From the NCBI GenBank assembly GCA_009760885.1, contig CM019704.1, forward strand, positions 14,367,803-14,431,802: 64,000 nucleotides of DNA, given 5' to 3'. Under the pieces are notes generated by a model, which saw nothing but the letters and a program-made list of their open reading frames with translations, did no database searches and was not told the DNA's origin. The DNA comes from Achatina immaculata (taxonomy: Eukaryota; Mollusca; Gastropoda; Stylommatophora; Achatinidae). Of the stretch, positions 36,099-49,594 are shown piece by piece (within the stretch, counting starts at the first letter, position 1; each line of letters begins with the position of its first letter). Made by a program: the position numbers and the translations under genes.

Positions 36099-38488
36099 TT
36101 ACATACAAACGAATTCAACGACAGAGAATGTTTCACACAATTAACTCCAACGACAAGTAATCTTTCACATAATCAGTGACAGATCAGCGTTTACATCTTC
36201 AGCGGCCGTACATACTTCACACACGTAACATCTAACCAGGAAGTGCCCATAAACCCGATTCTTCTGGGTTGCTATGCAAACAACATATCCAGTTACGCTA
36301 TGACTGTGGGGAAAAAAAAAAAATCTTCGTCATTTTTCACAGCAGTAAAGCAAAGTCATGTGCCACTGTAATCGTGTCTCAAGGCTGTACACAGCAGGAA
36401 CATAAACAGGCTAAAGTATTTCGGAGGTATTTTTTCTGTTAAAATTCAAATTCAAAAACTTGCACAAGATAAACATTCTACATCTACACGCAACGAATAC
36501 TCGGGCACATAAACAATACCAAATCAAGCAGCGAGCAAATTAGTAAAATTACAAGCCTTATTGCAGTTTGCTAACAACCTAACTCCACCCATGACAACGA
36601 AACAGATCATACATGCTGCTGTAAATAAGTATTTTTACATAACGTGTAACAGAAAAAAAACAGATGCTGATCGTCAACATACAAAGACTCTAGTAAACAG
36701 GAATAGTTTCATTACAAACAGACCATTACACAAACGGAACAAATCCAAACACACACACATACACACTACCTGTACATGCTCTGGGCTATATACAAGGAAT
36801 AATATACTTATATTGACAGTTTAATATACAGTAATATCATCTTGAATATCAAATAAACAATTTCATAGCTCCATACAGTAGCTTGAAGGTCACCATCAGG
36901 GAGTATTCTATAATGGGTGTCCAAGGAAATGAGATGAAAATGGCAAGCAAGGTGTGTCATAAATTACACTGTCTGGAGGAAAGGATCTCAAACTTGTCCG
37001 TGGCGAGTGAGACGAACATTTTCCAGCGGAACAAGACGAGTCTAGGCAGAAATTAGGACGCACCACTTTCCTAAATAATTTCTGCATAACTTTGTCAGAA
37101 ATTCATAAACATACTGAACTTCAGCAAAAACGGTGGTACTTCAAATTCACGAGGATATCCTGACCATCTAATGAATAAATAAGTGTCATAATAAGCCAGT
37201 TATATAAATGACGTTTACCGAATACACCGACCAATGCCCAGCTAGAAGCACGCGTTTAATTAATAAAAAGAAAACATCATAATGAAATAAGTTTATATCC
37301 GCTCTCTTTTAACTAATATTAAAGGCTGAAATAATATCTGCCACTGAATTAGCACCCTTCTTAAAGCACAGCACATCTAAGACATCTGACAGGAAATGTT
37401 GGATATATTAGCGTCGAGTTCATACTCGCTGGATTTTTTAAACATAAAATACTGAAAGATATAAGAAAATAATCTTGTGCTGAGACTGTAACAGATGTGC
37501 CATGCAATATACAAGCTAAATGTCCATGTTCGTGCTTCTTAAGCTGTGAACAGAGGTCTGAACAACTCTGAAAACAAATCATTACTTTATCTGTATTATT
37601 ACTGAAACCTGAACGATTTTTTCCCCTAGCGTTTCAGGTCTGGGCATAACAAAGACAGCTCTCAGCTCTCTCTTTGAAAATGTTTGGACTCCAAGAACTG
37701 TAATTTTTAAAAAAATAAGAAAAATTCAAACTGCGTTAATCAATAAACGAAATCAAATAGAACAATTTGGAAGCTGACTGCGAGACAATTCTACAGGAGA
37801 ACAACAGCTGTAAAAGTACAAATGTCAACTTCACAGAAATTATCTGTTCATCTTTGATCCCAGTGACTTTGCAGAAGTGATAAGAAAAAAAAAAGGTCAA
37901 GGCACACCTCCAACGTTATGTTTAAAGTGGGAAAGGAGGATAGATTTATGATATTCAGCTCGGGGGTCCCAAGACAAAGAGATCAACTTGTGACATATTT
38001 CAGCTGAAGCTCACTGGGGCCTATCAAATAATTTGACATTTTGGAGTATGAAGCGAAGGACCAATAGGAACAGAGACAAATGTCTAATCCGTTACATATT
38101 ACAAAATACAGCAGATATGTCAACTCTGGTATTCAAGAACCATAAACCATGGGATTGGCATAGTACGTTTATAGCTTAGCATGTATTACTGGAAAAAAGA
38201 AAAGCCTTTCAATTGATTAGAAAAAAAAACAAGGATCATACAAGATGGAGAAGCACACAGGCTAAGGATATCTGGCACGTGATAATGTATGGATGGATAT
38301 ACGTTTTACTGCAGATTTAAGCAATTAAGACTCCGCTTGTACCATCTGAGCAGTGAAAAAGAAAAGACCTCTATACTCTGTGCCAGCAGAAAGGTCTCCA
38401 GGTACTATATTAAACACTCCACATGGCATCCACTTAACAAGAAAAATAAAACATTAAAGTGATGGCAGAGACACATAAATATCTATGT
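36099..38488. other. Unassigned intergenic DNA
   Basis: AT-rich. Short A runs and the 37567-37640 partner of the 34493 segment are all I see. No gene was recognised. Confidence 0.5.
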
Positions 38489-38499
38489 AGTAAAGACAG

Positions 38500-38811
38500 A
38501 AAACAAACAAATATGTCCATGTTACAAGAAATTAATACTGAAGAAGCTGGCTAGTAAAGAGGATTAAACAGAGAAAACGTAAATATTTTGGACATATTAA
38601 ACGTCATGATAATCTAGAGAACATAGTCCTGGAAGGGTACATAATGGGAAAAAGAAACAGAGGAAGACCAAGGGGAATATAGCTGCAAGACATCGTTGAT
38701 GATCTGCGAATGGATGCATCAGCAGCAGGCCATCTTGCTTACAACCTGTAGGCCTACAGGAGAGCTGTTAGGGAGGCAAAGTTCTGAAAGCGACATACAA
38801 ATGACTTACTG
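38500..38811 (+). mobile_element. RTE/BovB-like LINE fragment A3, 3' end
   Basis: It matches the last 300 bp of A1: tgaagaagctggctagtaaa, aaatattttggacatattaa, aaacgtcatgataatctaga, ggtacataatgggaaaaaga and acagaggaagaccaagg. It ends acatacaaatgactt. Flanks carry a likely duplication, agtaaagacagaaa (from 38489) and agtaaaagacagaaa (from 38812), differing by one A. Stop codons (for example aatatagctgcaag) show decay. Confidence 0.88.
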
Positions 38812-39074
38812 AGTAAAAGACAGAAACAGATTTTCGGACGCTAATAAATTCCTTTTTTCTCAAAATATCAAAGACTTCGCAGATGCTAACAACAACCCTT
38901 CCCACAGTTTACTATATCAACAGGAAATCATTTACTCGCATTCATAGACACATGCATACATAGTCTGATCTTACCGTCTTCATCTGCACGTGCTCTGCTA
39001 AAACTGATGCGCTGACATACATAGATTCCGATGCTACCATTATTAATAATACTTCCCTTCACATTAATACTATT

Positions 39075-39087
39075 AATATTACCAATT

Positions 39088-39130
<43 letters not shown>

Positions 39131-39292
39131 CAATTCTATAACTACTACTATTTCTATAACTATTACTATTTCAATAACTACTGCTATTGCTACTACAATT
39201 GTTTTTATAAATTGTTATTCTAACTACTGATTTTGCTATTATTGCTACTTTTACTCCTTCTATTACTATTACTTCTGCTATTACTACTACAG

Positions 39293-39363
<71 letters not shown>

Positions 39364-39583
39364 AAAACTGTTACCAGCACTATTATAAAAACACTATTTC
39401 ATAGCTACTACTACTATTGATGCTGCTGCTCATTCATTCCTTTGCATGAATGCTACTACTACTATTACTGCTACTACTAAATACTAATACTGCTATAACT
39501 TGTAATATTGTAATTAATATGCTATTCACAGTTATTTCTACTACAAATACTTCCTCTATCTCTATTACAGGTTATACTGTTGT

Positions 39584-39657
<74 letters not shown>

Positions 39658-39785
39658 TATAATAATGCAACTAAATCTATTTCTGTTGCTGCTACCGCTA
39701 CTACTACTACCACTAGCGCTATCACTACTATTATTACTACTACCACTACAGCTAATCTTCTAAGTGATACATACTATTATATCAA
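39075..39785. repeat. CTA/ACT trinucleotide-rich block
   Basis: Perfect CTA runs at about 39085-39130, 39285-39345 and 39586-39657 and a CTG run at 39342-39362. Between them the sequence is an imperfect pyrimidine-A-rich trinucleotide mix. Open frames here give poly-Leu, poly-Thr or poly-Ser and are not genes. Confidence 0.93.
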
Positions 39786-40984
39786 TCAAAACCAACAAGT
39801 ACAAATGGAATAACAAGCTCGCTGTTATGATAACATGTATCTGTGATATATATTATATATTTATCTTTTTTATTTCTTTACCGTACGTGCGAGAGTAAGG
39901 GACTCCTGTGTCCCTTAAAACCAATAGGTCGTGATCGCACAAGAAAGATAGTATGTTAGTTTATGATAATCTCCTGGAGCGTGAGAATGACATAATGATG
40001 GTATGGAGAAAGAAGAGGAAAAGGAAGAGGAACTCAAGAGATGCGGTGATACTCTTCGGGGCTAGACGATGGAAGATAGAGGAGGCTATCAGAATGATAG
40101 CCACGTTAGGGTGGGCGGGTTAAATAATTCAATGAGAAACTAAAAGATGATAAGGTTCTGGATGAATGATATGACTAAATGATACAATCTGCGAGTAACT
40201 GTAGATACTGCACTAACCGAACGATGAACTAGATAATTCATTGCGAGTTTCAGCGTGGATAATACTGATTGATTAATAATGCACTATATAATTCATTGTT
40301 AACTGGATAATGCACTATATAATTCATTGTTAACTGTGGTAACTGACTATATGTATAGGCGTCCAGATAGGTCTGTTACTGAGCTGTTGCGAATGAGGTA
40401 ATGCATATATTAATCTATCCATGCGACATTATCGGCGTCATTCTGTGCGTACACTTAGCTACCTTCACAAATGCGAGTTGGAAACATTCAAATCTCTCAT
40501 TTTTACATGTAAAAACTTTGTTTCTTTTGCAGCCATTAATACTTTTTAATGATTTCTATGTAGCCACTGAAAGAAACAGGTTAAATAATATACTAGAAGG
40601 AGGTGCTTATTTCAAAGTACTGACTTGTCACTAAAGATGATGACCATCCATTGAATTATGGTATTTTCCTTTCGGCCTCTGCATTTATTTTCTTTAAAGT
40701 TAATATAATCAAAAGTGTCGCTACTTTCGCCGTCAAACCCAAGATGGTGGAAACGTCTGCTTTGTCAAGTTTAAGAATACACAGAAAATGTGAAGGGAGA
40801 AACTGGGGAATCTGATATTTTCTTGAGCGGAAGCAGTCCAAAAGTCAGCCATTTCATTTACCGCCATTTTCTGACGGATTACGACTAGTAATTTGTGATT
40901 GAAACCTTTCGCTGCGAGCGAGACAATACGTTCCAGGAATACTTTAAAATTTACCTTCTATTTCTTTTTATCTGTTTGCTTATA
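39786..40984. other. Unassigned intergenic DNA
   Basis: A short duplicate, actatataattcattgttaa, occurs near 40286 and 40314. No gene was recognised. Confidence 0.45.
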
Positions 40985-41290
40985 CCACTTGCGTCGTCGG
41001 GAGTTTCAGACATCGGCCCAGAGCACGGTGAGAGGCTTGGGCAGATGCCTTGTTATGTTTCCTCAGTGCATCTTTCACCTCTCGTCTATCCATTTTTTCC
41101 GTGGCTGTCCTCGCGCCCTATATCTATGTTTTCGAGTTGTATGCACGTGCATCTAGTTGTTCAGAATTCATACGTATCAAATGCCCGAGCCACTTAATTC
41201 TCTGATTCTCGCTGTAGTCTTTGACAGGTGTTGTTTCCACCATTTGCCGGATTATTTCGTTTCGCACTTGATTTACCAGTGGTGATAAAT
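40985..41290 (-). mobile_element. LINE fragment F: RT C-terminal domain
   Basis: The minus strand reads VRNEIIRQMVETTPVKDYS, then ENQRIKWLGHLIRMN and, after a stop and frameshift, RREVKDALRKHN and ASAQASHRALGR. This is the conserved C-terminal layout of a LINE ORF2 (NQRIKW-GHL-RM). It is a different family from A, B and C. Both ends are truncated and it is noncoding. The plus-strand open frames at 40895-41197 are its shadows. Confidence 0.75.
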
Positions 41291-43064
41291 TATACAAAAA
41301 TTAAAGAGCTTTACATCTCACAATTATTTTTATTATGAAACATTACACACTAAAAGATAATTCACATTTTTTTTCATATTTTCTGGACATACATAGCTTC
41401 TGGTAGCTAAAGAGTTAAATAACTACTAACTCTGGCTGTGTTACTTAACGGATGAGAGTATGAGGCTATGAATACGATGTTCTTTATATTTAAGGCTGTA
41501 TAATTAAGGCAGTGTCTAACTGTCAGAAGATTTTTGCCAGATTATTTGGATCAGTGAAGATAAACGAGAAAGAGTAAACTCAGTGAAAACCTGAGTCATT
41601 AAATGAGTATGAGGTCCACTCTCACTGGAAGAATACCTGAGAGAAAGAAACGCTGTACACTGAAATCGCGGATGAAATATTCCAGTGAGGGATCTGTGAT
41701 ATGTGAAGAAAGATAGACGAGACAAAACACAAGAGGTAGAACTGCTAAGACGGGGTATGAGTGAATGTGAATATGATACATATCGTAACGCGTGAGGAGA
41801 AGGCACCAAGGGAGTCAGTCAGCAATGTTATTACTGACTGAATTAATCTCTGTAGTATTATTAGTGCACAATTCATCTGGGACGCGTTTCTGTCATGTAC
41901 AAAAAGATTAATGTTGCCTTCATGCGTGTGTACGAATGCTTTCACAGGGGAAACCTCGTGTAACAGTCTGCTCGCATCATGAGATTTTGCAAAACAGCTG
42001 TTTACGTTATTTCCACGTGGTGTCACATGTGGCAGGTTTAGCCGGCCACACTTATTTTCTCATTCAAGTCATTTCTCTCACGGCGACTGCTTCGTGCTCA
42101 TCCGTATAATAACTCACGTCACAAAATGCTTTACAGTCACTGCTCGAGGCTCTACTATGTATCTATAAATCCGCTTACCAAGTGGCAGTAATAACTGATT
42201 TCATCTATAACCAATACCATACCTGTATTCATACTACGTTAACTATTACACTGAAAGTATTTCGCGTGTAAGTGATCATTTTGATGTACCGTACTCAAAT
42301 CCCACCTGGCCACACTTCCATTTCATATTTCATGTGTCAAATGTGTAAAATATATATTTATGTATGGATGCTCGGTTTTATGTACGTTTTTTCATGCTTT
42401 GATTATCAATACCATTACTTCTAGTTATACAAGTAAAATGCTACCTATAGCTATATCACACTCATGTGATCATTACGGCTAAAAGGTATGTCTGTTATAA
42501 ATCAGTACTGCCAATTACTGCTACTACTTCAGGTACGATATCTGGCTACTAATAAAACTAACTTGAACACAGCCTCTCAGTCTTTGAATTTATGTTCTTC
42601 ATTTTACAAGCATCTATCACATATGCAGGATGAGAAGATACAGACAGAATACAACTACAAGAAGATGAACGTAAACTAAAGGACACTTAAAAACTCCATT
42701 CTGCACTTGACAAAAAGGTCTCCGGGCTCTAAAACATATATAAAAACCTTGCACTCTTTACACCGATTTAAAATTTTCCAACACGACCACGAGAAGAAGA
42801 AGAAGGAGGAGGAGGAGGAGGAGTAGGCCACTCTTGAGCTTATTTGCAAAAGCTGTGGGGTCGACAACTTTGCTTTTCAGAAAGATGATGATGATGATGA
42901 TGATGATGCCGATGATGATGATGAAGACGACGATACCATAGCTGATAACCATGTCCTTACTTCACTCACGAGACATACAAAAACAAACAGTGGTAAGACA
43001 CTTTCTTTCCCATTATTCTTGCTGCCTCAGAACTTGATTTCCACCAATTGTTTTCCAGATTTTT
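41291..43064. other. Unassigned intergenic DNA
   Basis: Contains a GATGAT run (42890-42930) next to a GGA-rich run (42795-42825). No gene or transposon was recognised. Confidence 0.5.
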
Positions 43065-43375
43065 ACACTAAATTCTTCTAACCACCTCTCAGAAACGCCA
43101 CATTAAATGATCTATCCACCTCTCAGAAAAGCCACAATAAATCCCTCTAACCACATCTCAAAAACGACACACTAATTCCTTTTCTTCATCTCTCAGAAAA
43201 GCCATACTAAATCTCTCTAACCATCTCTCTGAAACGCCACACTAAAACTCTCTAACCACATCTCAGAAACGCCACACTTTTTATCTAACCACCTCTCAGA
43301 AACGCCACACTAAATCTCTCTAACCACCTCATAGAAACGCCAAAACAAATCCCTCTAACCATCATCCCCTAGAAC
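43065..43375. repeat. Degenerate ~34-bp minisatellite
   Basis: About nine units of ctctctaaccacctctcaga followed by aacgccacactaaat. Confidence 0.9.
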
Positions 43376-43611
43376 ATACCACAATAACTCCGAGTTACAT
43401 CTCAGCCACTCAACACCATGAAGTACTTGTACAGTTTGCTTCCAAATTACTACACCACTTATTATGATCAAGCATTTGTACAAGTTTCTTGCAAATTAAG
43501 ACGCAGACGTTACATAAAGAAATCTGGATATTAGAAAAGACCAATTAAAACAACTACCGCTGTTTACACTGACAAACAGAAGACAGTCAAGCAAACAGAC
43601 CGTTGGACAGA

Positions 43612-43633
43612 CAGACAGACAGACAGACAGACT
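43612..43633. repeat. CAGA microsatellite
   Basis: Short run of CAGA units within CAGA-rich sequence. Confidence 0.85.
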
Positions 43634-43799
43634 GGCAGTCATGCTTTCAGAAATAAGAGGCTGACAGAAAGACTGACAGGTAGGGAGGCATGCAAAACAC
43701 ACGGCCATCTTCACCCACAAGGAAAAGAGTGAGGCTCAATTGACAGAAAGCAGGCAAAAAGACAGGTAAAGGTGGAGATCTGAAGAACTACTCTGCACA

Positions 43800-43980
43800 T
43801 TTTATTTGGAGAGGTTGATAGCAGAAAGCAGTGTACCCGACAAAAATGAAATCGGGCGATCTCGCCGCAGCTGGACTAAGGACATCATGGAAAGTCTGAA
43901 TGTATGTCATTGTGAGATGATCAGTTTGCTCAAGACCACACTGCGAGGCAGTGGCAGGGACAATGTTCTGGAAAGGACAC
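43800..43980 (+). mobile_element. Possible LINE C-terminal fragment
   Basis: One frame reads ERLIAESSVPDKNEIGRSRR then SWTKDIMESLNV. This resembles the GRPR-x-W-x-D-I segment of LINE C-termini and lies next to another LINE piece. Family not assigned. Confidence 0.4.
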
Positions 43981-44017
43981 ATTATGATTTTTCATATATA
44001 AAAAATACATATATATA

Positions 44018-44370
44018 GTTTCTCAACAGTACCCGATGCAGACCATCAATTCAGTTGGTGATCTCATCTCACATCATCTCGTCAAACTATCTTGTATCAT
44101 TTCTATCGGGGCCTTCTCTTGCTCTTCGTCCTTGTATTTTATCTGTTGTTACAATGTTTTCAACGTCTCCTCATTGCATGACCTATGAAAGTAGACTATC
44201 TCTCTCGTAGATTTTTACACGATTTCCCCGCTCTTCTCAAACACTCCTCATTAGTAATCTTTGTTGTCCAGGAAATTCGCAACATTCTCCTGATGAACTA
44301 CGTATCTACTGCTTCCAATGATCTTTGTGCGGTCTTGCCATTCATGATTCACTTATGGACAACCAAAATT
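44018..44370 (-). mobile_element. RTE-like LINE fragment B3
   Basis: Collinear with B1 and B2: plus-strand text gttggtgatctc, tctcgtcaaact, tatcatttctat, gcatgacctatgaaagta, cttccaatgatctttgtgc and catgattcact all recur. It lacks the extreme 3' end and is more diverged than the other copies. Confidence 0.8.
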
Positions 44371-45789
44371 TCAAGATTCCTAACATACAAATTAATAGTA
44401 AAATTCTATAAATCCAACAACTAAAAACTTCTCCCAACATAACACGAGCATGTTCATCAGCTGCAGCACGAAAAAAAAACTTGCCTGCTCCAGGTACCTC
44501 AAGACAAAACATTGGAATGAATGTGATAGAGGCCGAATGCTCCAAAGCATATTGACAAAAGCAGATTAAATATACATACTGATGTATTTCTTTCATATGG
44601 TTTCCGTATTAGTGTAACGTTGTTTCATAAACGCTACCAGATGTACTGGTTGTAACCAGTGTAAGGTGAAAGACTGACTGAAAGACTGGCAGGCTAGAAG
44701 ATATGCACAAAATACACATGTCTTGGATCACGGAAAGGCGGGACACAAACTGAAAGACAGAAAATAGATATACAAACAGACTTTTTAACAGACAGACAAA
44801 TAGACAGATATTTAGACGAACACACAGTTTGCATGCAAAACTGCATGCAATTAAATGGCTACGCAAACAGACAGATAGATAACCATGCAAAACAGGGAGA
44901 CAGACTGCAATAGATAGGCAGTTAGACAGCCATGCAGACAGACAAGTAAATAGCCATGGATGGATGGATGGATGGGCAAATCTATTAATTGAAGACAATG
45001 CTAGCCCTCAGGCAAAACCAGACTATTTGGAGCACTTAAGAGAACCATCAAAGAAGCGACATCGCACAATAAAAACACAGTGGTGCCAGACACAAGAATA
45101 TGCCCAATCTTCGTCAAATGCCAGGTACACTACCGTCTTCTATCTACATATTCTGAGCTACGACCGCATGCCACAGTATACATTTCTGTCTGCACATCGC
45201 ATTTGGTTCCACTTGCGTAGGTTTTGGTATTTACAAATACACGACAGACGTCGATTTGTGCATTTGATAGCGCGGTGGAAAGGTACGGCATCATTTGCAC
45301 GACATTGATCCCTTGATTCTGAGCATATGTAGATGTGCGCGAGGACAGACAGCATACGTATGTCAGTGTTTATGTATCCAGTTCTATAAACGATGCCAGC
45401 TAATGAATACACAGGAAAGTATATGTATATGCGGGCGTATTTGCTTCTTCATGGAAGTACGCATGCGTTTTGAAAATAGACAATGTAGTGATTATGTATG
45501 TATATTTCTTAGTTTTTGTCATAAAAGCTACTGAACGAAGCTCCGTGCTCTTCTGTCCTATGTTATAATGATGACGCTGGGGTGATGCTGGACGTGAAAG
45601 CTTAGTCGACTGTCAAGGCTTTCCTAATATCCTAGAGCCATCATAAGACTGCAACAACCACTGTGTGGCTTCTCAGCACGATAGAGCAACGACGCGGGTC
45701 CCATTTACAGGTTACTGGGGCACAGTTTCTTCTAGGCAAAGCTGACTGCGACAAAGAGAGTTGAGTCTTGACTGGTTACAGCTCCTCAG
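44371..45789. other. Unassigned stretch with CAGA and GATG runs
   Basis: CAGA-rich patches (44680-44950) and a GATG run (44957-44974). The remaining sequence has no recognised feature. Confidence 0.5.
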
Positions 45790-45935
45790 CCAAAAACCCC
45801 AGAACTACTGCCTCAAATTTGTACAAGTGTAAAGCAGCATAAAAGCCTCGGAACTAACGCCTCAAATTTGCACAAATGAAAAGCAACATTTTTGTTTTAA
45901 ATCTCGGAACTAGCGCCTCAGCTTTATTTTACTGT
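45790..45935. repeat. Degenerate ~62-bp repeat, three units
   Basis: Units share ctcggaactaacgcctcaaa and tttgcacaaatgaaaagcaac-like text. Confidence 0.7.
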
Positions 45936-46246
45936 AATGCAACACCAAAAGAAAACAATACAGGGCCGTGGAAAGCCAGTTACTTTAGGGCCTTATTTTT
46001 GTCTCAAAGAGAGACAAACAACAACAAAGGACCCAGAAGTACAAACCCCAGCTTCCCCTGCCTCTCGCTAGGCCTGGACTGAAGTGATAACATGACATTT
46101 AAAAGAACGATAACAAGAAAACTGGAGCACATGATTTTAAAACCTCTATTATGTAGCATATATAATCTTCGGATCGCACCCTCGACAGAGACAAGAAAAA
46201 GAGGTAGAAGAGAACCTTCCACAAGGATTGCTCTATGACTGTTTAA

Positions 46247-46603
46247 TGATTTTATCAAAGGAAAAACAAAATGAAAACTGACTATAATGATGATTTTATC
46301 AAAGGAAAAACAAAAAGAAAACTGACTATAATGATGATTTTATTAAAGGAAAAACAAAGAAAACTGACTATAATGATGATTTTATCAAAGGAAAAACAAA
46401 GAAAACTGACTATAATGATGATTTTATCAAAGGAAAAACAAAAAGAAAACTGACTATAATGATGATTTTATCAAAGGAAAAACAAAAAGAAAACTGACTA
46501 TAATGATGATTTTATTAAAGGAAAAACAAAAAGAAAACTGACTATAATGATGATTTTATTAAAGGAAAAACAAAAAGAAAACTGACTATAATGATGATTT
46601 TAT
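46247..46603. repeat. 42/44-bp tandem array, eight units
   Basis: Each unit reads gattttatcaaaggaaaaac, aaaaagaaaactgactataa and tgat. Two or three units lack two As (42 bp). Some have tattaaag in place of tatcaaag. Identity between units is very high. Confidence 0.96.
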
Positions 46604-47029
46604 AATTATTTAAAGATTTTCATAGAATATAATGCATAACTTTTCGACAAACAAGAAATATATGTATGCTAAACTATCATCGCTTTATTAATAAACAACG
46701 AACGAATAAAACAGTTTCCATGCAACACCCCAGGTAGCATAAATCTGCAACCATGGAATCTGAACAATAATGAATGGCGCGCACGCGCAGGGCGCGCACA
46801 CACATAAATCTAAGCTAAACAAAAATTGAAAGTTTGCTGAGCGAAACTGACACCCTGAAGATGGCGGCCTCAAAGTGAATGTTCGTGTCCAAGTATGCAT
46901 CAGTTTATTAAATGTATAAGTGTATATCGACAGCTGCGATTGTGTTCTCTTATATTATATGTGGAAAATATGTTCCTCCTGGAAATATGAATGCAATGAA
47001 ACAGTAAAATTACTGGCTTGGGCAATATC
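46604..47029. other. Unassigned stretch
   Basis: AT-rich with a GCGC-rich patch near 46777-46798. Nothing was recognised. Confidence 0.45.
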
Positions 47030-48465
47030 AGCATAGAAATATTAGAAGCCTTAGAAGAAGTTGGAACAGAGAAGATCATAGATTTGTGCAATGATGTACG
47101 CGTATGTAACACAGGATACCTACCATAGGACATGAAAACTTCAGTATTTATAGCATTACCAAAAAAAAAAAAATTCAATAGAATTACCCACTTTATAAAC
47201 ATCAAATTAATGAGCCATGTGACAAAGATATTATGCAAAATCATTCTAGAGAGAATCAGATGCAAAGTAAATATGGAAATTAGTGATCAGCGATTTAGAT
47301 TTAGAAGAAATAACGGAACCAGAGAAACGATACTGAGATTACGACGATAACTGATAAGTATGTGAAAGTCATAAAAACTCAACTATACTTGTCGTATAGA
47401 TTATATAAAGGCCTTTGATAGAGTCAGGCACGAACAACCGAAGGAATGTCTGAAAGAGATTACGCTGATGGCAAAGACATCAGAATAATAAGCAAGCTAT
47501 ATTGGGGACGGACAGGCAGCGGTTGTGCGTTTCAACACAAACTACTCAACACCAACAGATATAAAGAGAGGGATCAGACAAAGAACTGACCTTTCTCCAT
47601 ATCTGTTTAATCTTTATACACAAAAGGTATTCAGAGAAATTAGTGAGATCCATGGACTAAACATTAATGAAACAATAACCTAAGATATGCAGATGATACC
47701 TTGCTGATGGCAGAGAACAAAAGAAGACCTACAGAATACAGTGATGCGAATGAACGGTGAAAGTTTGAAGTACATACTGGAAATAAATATCAGAAAGGAA
47801 AAGCAATCAGCTGAGAGGACAGAAAGCAAGTAGTAAATATAAAAATAAATGGAGAATTACTTGAACAGGTGACAAAGCTTCAGGTATTTGGGGCACATGA
47901 TAACAAAGGACAGAAAATATGAAATGAAAATTAAAAGAAGAATAGAAATGGCAAAAATACACCAATAGAATAAGGAGGATTCTTATATAAAAAAAAGTAT
48001 CACAGCAACTGAGATTACGCATAGTAAAATGCTACATATACTCAATGTTTCTTTATGGTGTAGAAGCCTGGGTCTTGAATAAGACAAATGACAAGAAAAT
48101 TGAGGCGCCTGAAATGCGGATATACGGAAAAACAGGGCGTATCCCATGGACAGAAAAGAAAACACAACGAAGTGCTAAACCAATCAGTAGTGAAAATAGA
48201 AATATTGAAAATCATAAAAACAGGACAACCAAGATACTTTTAGCATGTCCAGAGGCACACAACAATATTGAGGTCAGGATCGAATGGAAAAGAACAAGAT
48301 GATGACAGCGACATAGATCGGCAGACAATATCAAGAGACGGACAAGGACCAGCTCAGCCGACTGCTCTAAGAAGACAAGAAACAAAGCAGAGTGGAGATT
48401 CATTGCAGCCAACCTTCCTTGGAGAGACAACACGAAATGATGATGATGATGATGATGATGATGAT
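47030..48465 (+). mobile_element. RTE-like LINE fragment E, decayed RT domain to 3' tail
   Basis: Successive frames show LMSHVTKILCKIILERI with FRRNNGTRETI (47200-47345), KAFDRVRHEQ (about 47405), GIRQRTDLSPYLFNLYT (47570-47625), LRYADDTLLMAENK (47680) and VEAWVLNK (48060). The end reads AEWRFIAANLPWRD (48390-48430) and passes into a GAT tail (48437-48464). The RT palm motifs are present in correct order, but stops and frameshifts interrupt them. The 5' part is lost. Confidence 0.85.
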
Positions 48466-49594
48466 ATAACCATTTACCTAAGGTATCGATCCTTCTGTTA
48501 GTATTGTACTGCTTTATCTCCTTCCGCTCCTCCTTCTCCGTCTCTGGCGTTCCTGGACATGACAATCTCTGCTACGATTTAAACTAAATTATCCGCTGAT
48601 AGACCTTCACAACTTTGCCTATGCTGCTTCCTCGTCTACATAGTCCTTATTCTCTACAACCACATGATTCCGTGATGGCGTTAACTGGCAATAAGCGATA
48701 AATTACCGATTAAAAAAAAATAGAAAAACCAAAACTTTTGGGACGTCTTGGGTTTCCATCACCGGTTTATACTATCCAAAACCTATTACAACGCAATCAG
48801 TGAAATTCGTTCGCGGATAATCGGGTCAGTCGGTGGATAATGCTCAGTTTCCATGGAGAAGAATCAGCCAGTTCTAACTTTGATTCAGCAAGTGAGCATT
48901 TCATATAGATTATATCTCATTGAAAACAAGATAAGGAGAAAAAAATCACTTAAACAGTTATTTTTTTGTTTAAAAAAAAAAGTGTAAGGTAAAACTAGTG
49001 TTTCCGAAAGTACTTCATGCAAGATGAAACACAAGTACAACTGTACCGATTTCAAAGAAATCCTAGCGCGATCACTGATATGACTTCAATTTCAAAGTAA
49101 AAAATAAGAAGCACTTAATTATTATTTCAGTACAGAATGTGTGAAAGATGCGGCGGTAATTCAGAAAGGCTCGCCTACAAGAATTTAGTAAACCGATGCA
49201 AAACTATTTCTCCCTCCCCTCCCAGCCCTTACTTTACCATAATGTTTAGTCACTGTTTTCATCCACTATGAACCTTCCATTAAAACAGGGGGGGGGGGGG
49301 GGGGGTCCTCTCCGGGCCCTAGAGCAACCCAACACTTGAAATAATGGGCCTGAATACACAAGCAAATTAAAAATGGAGCTGTGAAAGCTGCCGGCTCACG
49401 TTAGCACGCATATTCCACATTATTGTGTCTAACTTGACCAAAAAAATCTAGCAAACTGGAAACAGCGAGACTTGTGCATAGTAAAGTGATAGATGTGTAT
49501 GTATGTATGTATGTATGTATGCTTTGTCTCGGAAATAATAAAAGATGGAAACAGTAGTGTTTAAAACACTTTTGACGTGAGAGTAACGCGGAGT
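48466..49594. other. Unassigned stretch with a poly-G run
   Basis: An 18-bp G run lies at 49288-49305 and a TATG run at 49497-49522. No gene was recognised. Confidence 0.5.

Noticed and set aside
39450..39813. Open frames of poly-Leu, poly-Thr and poly-Ser
   Set aside because: They are translations of a CTA microsatellite, not proteins.
40895..41197. 100-codon open frame with a hydrophobic start resembling a secreted protein
   Set aside because: The minus strand over the same bases encodes a clear LINE C-terminus, so this frame is its shadow.
49288..49305. Long G run as a possible G-quadruplex regulatory site
   Set aside because: It is a single homopolymer in unannotated DNA. Length is error-prone and there is no gene nearby to regulate.
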